In this document: positions 1-8,028 of the stretch, piece after piece | Position numbering within the stretch: position 1 is the stretch's first letter | Layout of the letters: every line of letters begins with the position of its first letter | DNA from: an uncultured Pseudomonadota bacterium | GTDB lineage: Bacteria; Myxococcota_A; UBA796; GCA-2862545 | DNA length: 64,000 nucleotides | NCBI GenBank assembly: GCA_913061235.1 | Contig: CAJXTB010000012.1 | Location: 144,744-208,743, forward strand | Direction: 5' to 3' | Position numbers and translations under genes: made by a program | The notes under the pieces: generated by a model | Seen by the model: only the letters and a program-made list of their open reading frames with translations | Database searches by the model: none | What the model was told of the DNA's origin: nothing

Positions 1-18
1 GTATCTTTTCTTCAAGAC

Positions 19-408
19 ATGACGCTCAAGCAGGTCACGCAAGAAGCGCAGCGGGTTGAGCTCCGAACCACAGAAGAGCTCGACAAGTGGATTGAAGAGC
101 AGACCGAGCAGGACCAGTGGTGGCGGCAGCTTGCAGAGCTGCTGGCCGCTACCCGCACCCGAGATGACTGGTCTGTGCTTCCATTCTTGGCGATTCTGTC
201 CAAGGCACAACGACCTTGGTGGAATCCATGGGCGAAGCTCGCTAACCCAGCCGAGGTTGCCGCTTCTTTGGAGTTGCTGAGACATCGTGCAACCCCAGAT
301 ATTCGGGACCGTGCGTCACGTCTGGTGGAGCATCCCACGGCCATCATTGCTCAAGCCGCAAAGAGGGTGATGGCACGCGCTGCTCGGCCGGACCGGACGC
401 AACCTTGA
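19..408 (+). CDS. hypothetical protein, possibly truncated at its 5' end
   Basis: A 129-residue charged, helical-looking protein rich in Glu, Arg and Trp, with no signal peptide or membrane segment. I do not recognise the family. The frame stays open upstream of the ATG to the window edge (codons 1-18 contain no stop), and no Shine-Dalgarno sequence precedes position 19, so the real start may lie outside the window. The end is firm: its TGA stop overlaps the TTG start of the next gene in a TTGA junction, which suggests co-transcription and translational coupling with the flavoprotein gene. The C-terminal half (about residues 75-125) could be a short HEAT-like helical repeat, but this is a guess. 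Confidence 0.6.
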   Translation: MTLKQVTQEAQRVELRTTEELDKWIEEQTEQDQWWRQLAELLAATRTRDDWSVLPFLAILSKAQRPWWNPWAKLANPAEVAASLELLRHRATPDIRDRASRLVEHPTAIIAQAAKRVMARAARPDRTQP

Positions 409-1499
409 GTCCATGGACGGTGGGGCGCACCTACCTCGGTGAGTTGCCGGCTCGAACAGACGTCGCCATTGTGGGAGGAACGGTCTCGGCGTACCTGTTG
501 GCCACCGTTCTCGCAGAGAGTGGTGCCCAGGTGGTTGTGCTAGATCCCGCACAATCGGTCGGAGCAACCGGTGCAAACCAAGGCGTTGGCCATGGATATG
601 GCGGCCTGGCGGAGAGTGCGTTTCGGTTGGTCCATGCCATAGGCTTCGACCGCGCAGCGGCCTTGTACCGAATGAGCGACGAAGGGCTTGCGTTTCTAGC
701 CGAGAGGGGAGTGTTGTCCCGCTGTACAGGACGCTGGCGTGCAAGCGATGCCAAGGAAGAGCAGACGCTACAAACGTCGGCTGCACACCTTCGCAAGATG
801 GGCCAAAATGCCTCGTTTTCGGATGGTGTACTATCGCTACCCGGTGAGGCGCTGGTCGACCCCGTTCGTGCGCTCAACGCCCTGGCAGCCTGTGCCGCCG
901 ACGCAGGGGCTCGCATTCTGACGCAACAGCAGCTGCTGTCCTTGGACGACGGCGTCCTGCGTACGCCCGAGGCTGAGCTGTGTGCGGACGTAGTGATTCA
1001 TGCAGCAGATGCCGCATCGTCGGACTGGCACCCATTCTTCGCACCGTGTCTGCTGACGATTCGTGAGAATGCGGCTGTGTATTCAAGCCTACCAATGAGC
1101 GGCGTTGAGCGGTATCAAATGGGGTATTTCACCGTACGGGAGACACCCCTCGGAACCTTGGTTCGCGGTGCGCGCTGGGCCACGATGCACATGGAGACCG
1201 GAGAGACCGAACCGGTCATTGTTCCTAAGATACAGGCAAAACTCGATGCCTTCGCTGAACAGCGGGGCGCCTCGTCCACTGATGCCGACCACCGGTGGGC
1301 GTGGATTGAGACCACCACCTGCGACAACCTCCCGCTAGTGGGGCCGTTGCCTGGAGCCCCGACGCTCTTTGCCTGTAGTGGCTTTGCAGGGTGCGATTGG
1401 GGACTTGGAGCGGGAGCCGCGCTGGCGCTGGCGGAGAGTCTGCTGCGCACCGGACAGCCTGCGACACCGGGTCTGGAGCCGAGTCGCATGGTGTTGTGA
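405..1499 (+). CDS. FAD-dependent oxidoreductase (DAO-like family)
   Basis: A 364-residue flavoprotein-like protein. Residues 20-50 form a beta-alpha-beta nucleotide-binding start (VAIVGGTVSAYLLA followed by VVVLDP), as in D-amino-acid-oxidase/glycine-oxidase type enzymes. The C-terminus carries the DAO signature region (DNLPLVGPLPG, then SGFAGCDWGLGAGAALALAE), which closes the FAD site in this family. The glycine-rich loop is degenerate: the usual GxGxxG reads GGTVSA, lacking the last glycine. The substrate cannot be told. The TTG start at 405 overlaps the previous stop; an in-frame GTG at 420 is an alternative. Length is normal for the family. Fold-level confidence is good; catalytic competence is uncertain. 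Confidence 0.8.
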   Translation: MSPWTVGRTYLGELPARTDVAIVGGTVSAYLLATVLAESGAQVVVLDPAQSVGATGANQGVGHGYGGLAESAFRLVHAIGFDRAAALYRMSDEGLAFLAERGVLSRCTGRWRASDAKEEQTLQTSAAHLRKMGQNASFSDGVLSLPGEALVDPVRALNALAACAADAGARILTQQQLLSLDDGVLRTPEAELCADVVIHAADAASSDWHPFFAPCLLTIRENAAVYSSLPMSGVERYQMGYFTVRETPLGTLVRGARWATMHMETGETEPVIVPKIQAKLDAFAEQRGASSTDADHRWAWIETTTCDNLPLVGPLPGAPTLFACSGFAGCDWGLGAGAALALAESLLRTGQPATPGLEPSRMVL

Positions 1500-1592
1500 A
1501 GGATGTCTTTCACGTGGTCCGCCTTGCACGCAGGGACATCGCCGTGTGAGAGACTTCGCACATCAGCGGATACCCCGCTTGGAGGATTGCCC

Positions 1593-2078
1593 ATGTCTAG
1601 CGAAACTGCACCCGTTGCCAAGCAGCGAGCCGGTTGGGTCAACGCACTCATCGGCGTCGTCATTGGCCTAGCACTTGGAATGACCATCGGCGCAGCCGGG
1701 GCGGTAAAGCTCTGGTATGACGCAAACAGCCTGTTGGAGGCAACCCAGGCTCAACACATGACAGACATCGCAGCCAAGGACGCTGAGTTGGCTGAAATGC
1801 AGGCTGAATACCAGGCCTTGGTCAAGAAGGCCGCTGGCATGAATGCCCGGATTGCTGTTGCTCGCGCCGTTGAACAACTCGACATGCGCAACTTTGGTAG
1901 CGCCCAGGCCGAGATTGAGCGTGCCCGCGAGCTGCTCGGCCAGTCGTTGCCGGCTGTCTCCGAAGCTGGCGCCGGGCTGGAGTCGGTAGACCTTCGTGTT
2001 GCCGTTGACGCTGGTGCACAGCGCGCGTTGCTCGTTGGCATTGGCAGTCGCTTGGACACCGCCAACGCTGGTCAGTAG
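1593..2078 (+). CDS. single-pass membrane protein with coiled coil
   Basis: 161 residues. The ATG at 1593 is chosen because a GGAGG Shine-Dalgarno sequence lies 8 bases upstream; a longer frame from 1503 would add 30 residues of unlikely composition. A transmembrane helix spans about residues 17-39 (rich in Ile, Val, Gly, Ala), followed by a heptad-like helical stretch at about 45-125 (many Ala, Glu, Gln, Leu), so a membrane-anchored coiled coil is likely. It has no recognised catalytic motif. It ends 4 bp from the convergent SDR gene. Function unknown; a structural or division/envelope role would be guesswork. Confidence 0.8.
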   Translation: MSSETAPVAKQRAGWVNALIGVVIGLALGMTIGAAGAVKLWYDANSLLEATQAQHMTDIAAKDAELAEMQAEYQALVKKAAGMNARIAVARAVEQLDMRNFGSAQAEIERARELLGQSLPAVSEAGAGLESVDLRVAVDAGAQRALLVGIGSRLDTANAGQ

Positions 2079-2082
2079 CGGT

Positions 2083-2922
2083 CTACTTTGAGAAGACGCG
2101 CCTGCGGTAAGACGCTCGCGCGACCTCGTCGACCTCGCCAAAAAGACGGTCCATGCCCAATAAATGCCCCACGCGCTCGTAAAAGGGCCGTGGGGTAATT
2201 GCTTGCAGAATCTGTCCCCAGCGTGCGCCCTTCGGCACGTATACATCGACTGCACCGCTGCGAATCGCCGCTACGATGGCCTTGGCAACGTCTTCGGGTT
2301 CCTGAATCGGTGGCCAGCGCATGCGCTTGCTTCCGCTGATCAGCTCGGTGTTCACTGGAACCGGCATGATGTACGACATGGCAATGCCTTGGTCGGCTTC
2401 TTCCCGACGCACGGCCTCGGTGAGACCAACAACCGCGTGTTTGGCGGCGGTGTAGGCTGCCGCGTAGGGCATACCAATCTTCCCTGCGGTGGAGGCGATG
2501 TTGACGATGTGCCCACGTTTGCGTCGTCTCATGTGAGGAATGGCGGCGCGCATTCCATTCATGACGCCAAACACGTTGATATCGAACTGCATTTTAATGG
2601 CATCTGGGTCCATGTCCGTGAATCGACCAATGGGCATGATTCCAGCGTTGTTCACTAGGATGTCGATGGGTCCGAGCTCGTGCTCGGTCCGGCGAACAAC
2701 CTCCGTGAAGGCATCCGCGTCGCGCACATCAAGACCGTAGGCCCGTGTGCGTGTCCGCCGTGGGTCCAAGGTGCCTGCGGTGATGCTGACGAGCGAGCCG
2801 TCTACGTCCGTTAGGGCCACCCGGGCGCCTGTCTCGAGCAGAGCCGCTGCTGTGGCACGGCCAATTCCGCGTGCCGCGCCGGTGACGAGTGCCACGCGCC
2901 CTGCAATGTCGTTGAATGCCAT
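2083..2922 (-). CDS. SDR family NAD(P)-dependent oxidoreductase
   Basis: A 279-residue classical short-chain dehydrogenase/reductase. The cofactor motif TGAARGIG is at residues 14-21, the NNAG motif at 91-94, and the catalytic Ser144, Tyr157 and Lys161 are present (YxxxK spacing correct). The acidic residue after the second strand (TDVDG near residue 40) suggests NAD preference, by family knowledge. The ATG at 2922 is preferred over an upstream start because AGGAG lies just before it. The stop codon is TAG. The C-terminal extension beyond about residue 250 resembles the longer SDRs acting on lipid or sterol-like substrates, but the substrate is not determinable. The gene stands alone, tail to tail with its left neighbour. 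Confidence 0.92.
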   Translation of the reverse strand: MAFNDIAGRVALVTGAARGIGRATAAALLETGARVALTDVDGSLVSITAGTLDPRRTRTRAYGLDVRDADAFTEVVRRTEHELGPIDILVNNAGIMPIGRFTDMDPDAIKMQFDINVFGVMNGMRAAIPHMRRRKRGHIVNIASTAGKIGMPYAAAYTAAKHAVVGLTEAVRREEADQGIAMSYIMPVPVNTELISGSKRMRWPPIQEPEDVAKAIVAAIRSGAVDVYVPKGARWGQILQAITPRPFYERVGHLLGMDRLFGEVDEVARASYRRRVFSK

Positions 2923-3173
2923 GCCATTCTCCTGCGACGCGCACCCTATCACCACCCGGAGCCCCCGAGCCCGTTGGAGCGTTCGTTGACCGCCGACGAC
3001 GTTGGTAAGTCCCGGTGCGCACGTCCATGGAGTTGGGTCTTAAGTTTTGCGTGATTTCTGGTTGCGGTTGTGTTTGGTGCTGGAGGTCGGTGAGCGCTGG
3101 ATTGATACGTTCCTTTGTCGATTCACGGCGTTCCTATCTGCCCTTGCCTGTGGGCACCATGTTAGGGTTAGGG

Positions 3174-4232
3174 ATGAATAATTTTGTGAAAATGTGCTTT
3201 GCAAGAGGTAATGCGGTGCCAGTCCTTCTGGTTTTCGGCTGTTCCTTGAACGAGAACGATTTCCACCCTCCCAGCTCTGGAGGACCTGGTACCTTCGAGG
3301 GGTTGCTGACGTTTAATGAGCGTACGGCAGGCTACGACCTGAATGGGCGAATCGACGAGACATGCACTGCAGTATTTGCGGTTTCTGGTGTGCAATCTGA
3401 CATCGATTGCTTTGGGTGCGATTGGGCATTCGAGCTGAACAGCACTGAGAGTTCCAGCGATTGTACCGAGCTTCCCGTGGTGGCCACACTTCAGCACAGC
3501 AAAGACGGCGACCCGTTGTTTTTGGCCGGTTGGCCTGGCGCGAGGTTGCCCATCAACCGTGGCATCAGCCCGCTGGACATTGCAGAGCAGACGGAGCCCG
3601 AGTTCGTGGTCTCGCTGGATGGCGAGCAGGTCACCGATCCGTACGCTTCCTTCCGCCTCGATGGCATGGATTTGGCTTGGACGTACTCCTGGGGTCCGAG
3701 CAGTGTCTTTGGCGAGCCCGCACTGATGGCGCGCTGCGGGGGATTGGGCACGATGACGCCGGACATCGGCTTGGAGATTGGGCCGCCCATGGTCGGCGAC
3801 CTACCCTGTGAGCAAGGATACGCCGACGTTTACGAGTGCTCGGGTTCTGCGGGTAGCCCCATATCTATTTCGCTCGACATGACGGCCCCGGTTTCCGGGC
3901 TCGCCCCGACCCTCACGATACTCAACGAGTTTGGCTGCTACCAACGACCTGACTTCGGGTCGTTCGAGTGCTCGGGGGGAGACGGTGATTGTCCCTTTGC
4001 TACGTTCACACCCGCAGTGGACGGTCCATTCCAAGTGCTCGTCCAGGCCGAACCCATCGGGGACGTACCGCAACTAGCGACATGCCCACTGGGCCGATTT
4101 GGCTACGAAATACAGGTGGACGGCGCCGACCCCACACTTGTGGACGATGTTCCGGTCTACGAAACATCGCTCGATGTCCATGCCATGATTGCGGTGTCGG
4201 GAACCCTGAGCGGGGGACTGGACTCGCTGTAG
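3174..4232 (+). CDS. cysteine-rich hypothetical lipoprotein
   Basis: About 352 residues from the ATG at 3174 (the frame opens at 3015, but the extra N-terminus does not look like protein). The N-terminus is basic, then hydrophobic, ending VFGC, an acceptable though imperfect lipobox (Phe at -2), so an outer-membrane lipoprotein is likely. The mature part has many paired cysteines (IDCFGCDW, PCEQGY, VYECSG, ECSGGDGDC), implying disulfides and an extracytoplasmic location. A late region (about residues 215-310 of the trimmed protein) resembles bacterial pre-peptidase C-terminal beta-sandwich domains, weakly. No catalytic motif seen. The 218-bp gap upstream holds no gene I can support. Confidence 0.75.
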   Translation: MNNFVKMCFARGNAVPVLLVFGCSLNENDFHPPSSGGPGTFEGLLTFNERTAGYDLNGRIDETCTAVFAVSGVQSDIDCFGCDWAFELNSTESSSDCTELPVVATLQHSKDGDPLFLAGWPGARLPINRGISPLDIAEQTEPEFVVSLDGEQVTDPYASFRLDGMDLAWTYSWGPSSVFGEPALMARCGGLGTMTPDIGLEIGPPMVGDLPCEQGYADVYECSGSAGSPISISLDMTAPVSGLAPTLTILNEFGCYQRPDFGSFECSGGDGDCPFATFTPAVDGPFQVLVQAEPIGDVPQLATCPLGRFGYEIQVDGADPTLVDDVPVYETSLDVHAMIAVSGTLSGGLDSL

Positions 4233-4288
4233 CGTTGACCGCCTACGTTGATGGTGGGCAATGAGGCTCCCTGTCCCGGGCTGACGGC

Positions 4289-5110
4289 TCACCCTCGCAG
4301 CTTGCTCCGGGTACCCGTCGTCATCAGGTCCAGCAGTACCCGCCGCATCTCCTCGGCAAACACGCCTGCTACAAGCCCGGGTCCTTGTTCCCTCCAGGCC
4401 TCAATGGCCTGGTTGAGCTCGGTGGGTTCAGCGCCGCCGAAGCCCTCGCCCGCATGGGACTCAAAGAGTGACGTCAGCTCCTTGGCTAGCTTTGCGGTGT
4501 GCTTGCGACTGCGGTCGACGGCTGCCGCGCTCACGCTCACGGCAATGCCCTGTTCCTCGAGCTGAATGAGGGTCTGCAGGCGCTGCGGATTGCTGACGAG
4601 GAACTTGTCTTCCTTGCGCTCTACCAGCTTGAGACGAACCAGTTCCGAGAGCTTTCCATGGGGCAGGGGGCCGATGAGCTTGCCAAGGTCAGCTTCCGAC
4701 AGAAGGCTGGGCCCATCATTGCTCCAAGGCGCCACCAGGGTGTCCTGTAGGCCAAGCCACTCGCTGAGCACGAGCTCACCCGCTTCGAAGCGGGAGACCA
4801 AGTCACGGATGGCTCGAATGCGAAGGCCTCGGTCCTTGAGCTGGCCAATCAGCTCGAGTCTCTCAACATGGGCATCGACATAAAATGCCTTTCGCCCGCG
4901 AATTTCCGGCTTTTGAAGCGCTCCCTTGGACTGGTAGAAGCGGATGGTGCGGCTGGGCACGCCTGTGTGCGCTGCCAGCGTGTCGATGGAGTATTCGGGG
5001 GCAGCGATGGGCTCGACGAGCTCAGGCGCGAGACTGTCAGTGGCTAGGTCCTGGGGCTCGGTCATTGGGGGCTCCTCCACCGGTGTGGGGTGGATTGAGA
5101 CGGTGTTCAT
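4289..5110 (-). CDS. MerR-like transcriptional regulator coupled to a desaturase gene
   Basis: 273 residues. After about 38 acidic residues comes a MerR-type winged helix-turn-helix: YSIDTLAAHTGVPSRTIRFYQ, with the arginine-aromatic pair of MerR DNA-binding domains, then a wing and a helix ending LKDRGLRIRAIRDLV. The C-terminal half has no cysteine cluster or obvious ligand-binding fold, so the effector is unknown. The ATG at 5110 overlaps the desaturase stop (ATGA) behind a GGAGG, so translation is coupled; an in-frame ATG at 5065, also behind GGAGG, would give a shorter protein. The palindromes at 6477-6536, upstream of the operon, are the natural candidate operator, implying autoregulation and control of membrane fluidity (inference). 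Confidence 0.88.
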   Translation of the reverse strand: MNTVSIHPTPVEEPPMTEPQDLATDSLAPELVEPIAAPEYSIDTLAAHTGVPSRTIRFYQSKGALQKPEIRGRKAFYVDAHVERLELIGQLKDRGLRIRAIRDLVSRFEAGELVLSEWLGLQDTLVAPWSNDGPSLLSEADLGKLIGPLPHGKLSELVRLKLVERKEDKFLVSNPQRLQTLIQLEEQGIAVSVSAAAVDRSRKHTAKLAKELTSLFESHAGEGFGGAEPTELNQAIEAWREQGPGLVAGVFAEEMRRVLLDLMTTGTRSKLRG

Positions 5111-6348
5111 GCGGCCTCCGTGTGGTTCAGGGGCCGCTGCTGCGCGGAGTCGTTGGGGCTGACTTCGGTGGTTGTGCTTGTGGTATCGGGCCGGGCCAGC
5201 TGGGACACGCGTCCCAGTGCTTTGCGTAGGATGCTACCCCACGAACCGGTGCTGTATCGGACCTCGTGGGCCTTGCAGATGGCTTTCACCTCTGGGGCAA
5301 TCTGCCTGAGACGGCGCGGCGTGAGGCGTGGGAAGAGGTGATGTTCGATCTGCCGGTCCAGGCCGCCGCACAGAACCGACAGTACCCACGGGACCTCGTA
5401 GTTCTGCGTGCTCTGAGCCTGCATGGCGTACCAGGCGCCTTTTCCGCTGGCTCGGGTGCCGGGCTCGTAGGTGTCGACATCCTCACCCACATGGCCTGGG
5501 TAGATGGACGCGGCGGTGTACACATCGCGCAGAGTACCGGCCAGGAAGTTGCCCGCGACAACCTTCCACCAGAAGGGACCGGCGAGGGCTGGGAAGAACA
5601 CATATTCTTTCAGGGAGTAGGGGATGTACTTTCGGAAGGCTGCTTTGTAGGCGGTCTTCTTTGACTCCCAGGAGAGATCTGGCACAAAGTCGAGGTCGTC
5701 GACGCCGCGCTCACCGGGCTGGCCATTGCCAAAGTACACGTCGTTGAGGCCCGAGAAGTGCCAGTTCATGGTCCATGTGAAGTGGGGGAACAGGACGAAC
5801 AGAGTGTAGGCGAGCTGACGGCGGTGGTGGGCTTGGTGTGGCGTGTGCTCGGTGAGGCGCACGGGCCCGAAGTGGATGTCTGGGTCTTTGCCGGCGACGT
5901 TCGTGTGCTGATGGTGCTTGAGGTTGTGTCCGGCGTGCCAGGAGGCCTCGTCAATCGGCGTGTCCCAGCTGAAGCCTTTGCGGTGGAACTGGGGAATCTC
6001 GTCGAAGCGGTCGTAGGCACCGTGCATGCAGGTGTGCCCCACTTCGGTGGTCTGAAGCTGCTTGTGGATGAAGAGGGCCACAACGCCGGCGGTGAAGCTG
6101 ACGGGCTCTGGTGAGACGTGGATGAGCACGCGGCCCACGGCCTCTAGGGTGCGGCTGAAGCGCTGGAGCTTGATGATGTGCTGAACGTCGTCGTTGCCGA
6201 GTTCCGCCTCCACGCGCTTGTTCAGAGCCGCCAGCTCCTTGCCGAAGGAGCGCAGACGAGCGGTGTCTTTGGCCGCTGGGTCAACAAGGTCGGACCAATG
6301 TGTGGGCTCCAGACGGACGACTTCTGCAGTGTTCTTTTCGGTGCTCAT
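5107..6348 (-). CDS. membrane fatty acid (acyl-lipid) desaturase
   Basis: A 413-residue membrane di-iron desaturase. The three histidine boxes are visible: HTCMH (about residues 105-109), HNLKHH (141-146) and QIEHH (333-337). The QxxHH third box is typical of front-end acyl desaturases. Hydrophobic stretches at about 85-100, 185-200 and 255-280 fit a four-helix membrane enzyme that inserts double bonds using O2 and an electron donor. No fused cytochrome b5 domain is present, so a separate ferredoxin or cytochrome must serve. The ATG at 6348 follows TGGAG; upstream codons in the same frame look non-coding. First gene of a two-gene operon with the MerR-like regulator. Regiospecificity cannot be read from sequence. 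Confidence 0.93.
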   Translation of the reverse strand: MSTEKNTAEVVRLEPTHWSDLVDPAAKDTARLRSFGKELAALNKRVEAELGNDDVQHIIKLQRFSRTLEAVGRVLIHVSPEPVSFTAGVVALFIHKQLQTTEVGHTCMHGAYDRFDEIPQFHRKGFSWDTPIDEASWHAGHNLKHHQHTNVAGKDPDIHFGPVRLTEHTPHQAHHRRQLAYTLFVLFPHFTWTMNWHFSGLNDVYFGNGQPGERGVDDLDFVPDLSWESKKTAYKAAFRKYIPYSLKEYVFFPALAGPFWWKVVAGNFLAGTLRDVYTAASIYPGHVGEDVDTYEPGTRASGKGAWYAMQAQSTQNYEVPWVLSVLCGGLDRQIEHHLFPRLTPRRLRQIAPEVKAICKAHEVRYSTGSWGSILRKALGRVSQLARPDTTSTTTEVSPNDSAQQRPLNHTEAA

Positions 6349-6476
6349 GGGTACTCCAGGCGGACGGGTGCCCTCGCGGCAGGGGGCCACGTGGATACGG
6401 TCATTGGGCCTCGGGGCTCCACCATGGGGCGCCGGGCCGGTCAGTGATGGAGCGGTTGCTCGTCCTGACAGACCCA

Positions 6477-6505
6477 GTAGTAAACGTGACAGTGTTTACT
6501 GTCAA
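6477..6505 (-). promoter_or_regulatory. candidate promoter with two overlapping inverted repeats
   Basis: On the minus strand, TTGACA (6505-6500) is followed after 17 bp by the weak -10 TACTAC (6482-6477), upstream of the desaturase gene. Two perfect dyads overlap this promoter: AGTAAAC-N8-GTTTACT (6479-6500) and TGACAGT-N4-ACTGTCA (6487-6504). A regulator bound here would cover both the -35 and the spacer. The MerR-like protein of the same operon is the obvious candidate, but that is inference. The leader to the ATG is about 130 bp. Confidence 0.6.
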
Positions 6506-6517
6506 CATCTATGTTGC

Positions 6518-6536
6518 AGTAACCGGTGTCACGGTT
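6518..6536 (-). promoter_or_regulatory. second, weaker copy of the desaturase-operon operator
   Basis: AGTAACC-N8-GGTT repeats the geometry of the first dyad (same AGTAA left edge, same 8-bp spacer), with AACC (6521-6524) facing GGTT (6533-6536). Its centre lies 39 bp upstream of the first dyad's centre, close to four helical turns, consistent with two regulator dimers on one DNA face. Found by eye; binding is not shown. Confidence 0.4.
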
Positions 6537-6624
6537 TGCACTGGCGACGTCGCGTCGACGCCTTTGCGGGCGTTAGAGACTGTCTTCCGTGCGGTGACGT
6601 CTACGATTCCGACGGTTGCCTACG

Positions 6625-7051
6625 CTAGGCGGGGTTTGCGGGCGTGAGCGCGATGCCGGTCAGCCAGTCGAGGTCGTCTGCGATGGGCACGTCTTCCACG
6701 GTGGGGGCAATCGGCATCACGAGGTTCATCACTTCAACGGGGTCGAGTGGCTTGAACAGCGTGGTCGTTGCACCCAGTGTCTCGGCTCGGGTGGCAATCC
6801 AGTCCTGATGCTGTCCGGTCATGCGCACAATGGCACCGTCGAATCCTGACTGACACCGGCTCTTGATGACGTCAAAGCCGCTTCCGTTTGGCATGGCCAG
6901 GTCTACAAGGACCAGGTCCTAGGAGTGTTCTGCGGTCGCGCGGAGGGCCTCCCGTCCATCACGAGCCGTATCCACGACGATGGGGGCCGCCGTGGGAAAG
7001 CGAACCCAGCAGGCGCTCCAACGATTTGCGCACCTACGGGTTGTCGTCGGC
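6625..7051 (-). pseudogene. decayed response-regulator receiver domain
   Basis: Reading right to left, the region spells a CheY-like receiver domain in pieces: ADDNP (acidic pocket) at 7051, then TAG at 7036-7034, then VRKSLERLLGSL, a frame change near 6985, then VDTARDGREALRATAEHS, a TAG at 6921-6919, then DLVLVDLAMPNGSGFDVI with the phospho-acceptor Asp, and an intact end containing MTGQ and the conserved Lys-Pro (TLFKPLDP). Two stops and one frameshift make it a pseudogene, or a region of poor assembly. TAG is an ordinary stop elsewhere in the window, so recoding is unlikely. The last 89 codons (6625-6894) form an open frame but would lack the Asp. Upstream, 7054-7263 is open without a start and may be another remnant of the same signalling gene. 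Confidence 0.7.
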
Positions 7052-7335
7052 GTTCAGCGGAAGACGACGAAGGCGCGGTCGGTTTTGGCGATGTCTCGGC
7101 AGGCGTCAGCCAAGCGTTGCGCTGCCAGGTACGTGTCGGGCTCGGCGGCCAGTTCCCGATGTGGCTGCAAACAGTCGAGCGAGCTTAAGGCTGCTCGGCA
7201 GCACCCGTGGATGCCGGTGGAGCGCGCCGCGGGGCCGTTTCCACCCGCCGGTGTCTTGCCGTCTCACTAACCGACCCCGCTCTCCCTTAGTCGCACACCT
7301 GACAGTGCGATACGCGGGCCGTCTAGGAGGTCTCC

Positions 7336-8028
7336 GTGACCGAAACCGAACCCCCACGCAACCGTCCCCGCGCCGGATGCTGGTTCTTTGGATTACCGCT
7401 GATAGCGATTCCAACTGTGCTTAGCGGCTACGCCGCCCTGGTCTGGGCTGGCTACGTTGGCGTTCCGGCTGAAGGCGAGCGTGTGCAGATGCGTGTCCGC
7501 ACCTGTGTAGAAGGCCGTGCCGTGGTGCGTGCGCGCATCGAAGATATGGGACTAGGCGACCCGGAGTACACGACAACGCCGGACGGTTTCACGGTTGTCG
7601 TCACCATGCCGGACAACGATTTTGCGAGCGACATTCCGGTCTCGCTGGCCAAGGCGGGGCAGTTTGAGATTCTGTCCAATGGCGAGGCGTTCATCACCAA
7701 CGCGGACGTGGAGTCGTCTACGCTTCGCTTGGACTTTACGGGCGAGCCGTCGATTGCGATTCAGCTGAACCCAGAAGGGGCCAAGACCCTCGAAGACACC
7801 ATGCGGGCGGACCCGGATGGCCTTGTTCAGCTGCAGGTGGACGGCACACCCATGGGGGAGCGCGTCAACACGCCGACCGAGACGCGTGGACACATCACCC
7901 TGCCAATTGTGGGCCCAGACCGGCCCTCTCAGGTGGCTGCGGCTGCTGAGTTCGGTCTTGTCATGAGCCGGCCGCTGCCCTGTGCAGCCACTGTAGACGT
8001 GCAGCCTATTACCGAGGTGCAACCATGA
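7336..8028 (+). CDS. membrane-anchored protein with SecD P1-head-like domain
   Basis: 230 residues from a GTG at 7336 behind TAGGAGGT. One transmembrane helix at about 16-39 anchors it with the rest outside the cytoplasm. Residues about 105-205 resemble the head subdomain of the SecD/SecDF P1 periplasmic region: a GQFEI-like strand, then FITNADV, then IAIQLNPEGAKTLEDTM, then a QLQVDGTPMGE-like segment. It lacks the transmembrane bundle of SecD, so it is not the translocase subunit. Its stop overlaps the ATG of the next gene (ATGA), so the two are probably made together. Role unknown; substrate binding or chaperoning at the membrane is an inference from the SecD head. Confidence 0.78.
   Translation: MTETEPPRNRPRAGCWFFGLPLIAIPTVLSGYAALVWAGYVGVPAEGERVQMRVRTCVEGRAVVRARIEDMGLGDPEYTTTPDGFTVVVTMPDNDFASDIPVSLAKAGQFEILSNGEAFITNADVESSTLRLDFTGEPSIAIQLNPEGAKTLEDTMRADPDGLVQLQVDGTPMGERVNTPTETRGHITLPIVGPDRPSQVAAAAEFGLVMSRPLPCAATVDVQPITEVQP

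Noticed and set aside
1115..1687. 190-codon minus-strand ORF
   Set aside because: It lies opposite the flavoprotein and coiled-coil genes, which have clear family or structural features; typical high-GC shadow.
6919..7036. TAG recoding to an amino acid in the receiver remnant
   Set aside because: TAG ends several intact genes here (for example at 2083 and 17609), and a frameshift is also needed, so decay or error is simpler.
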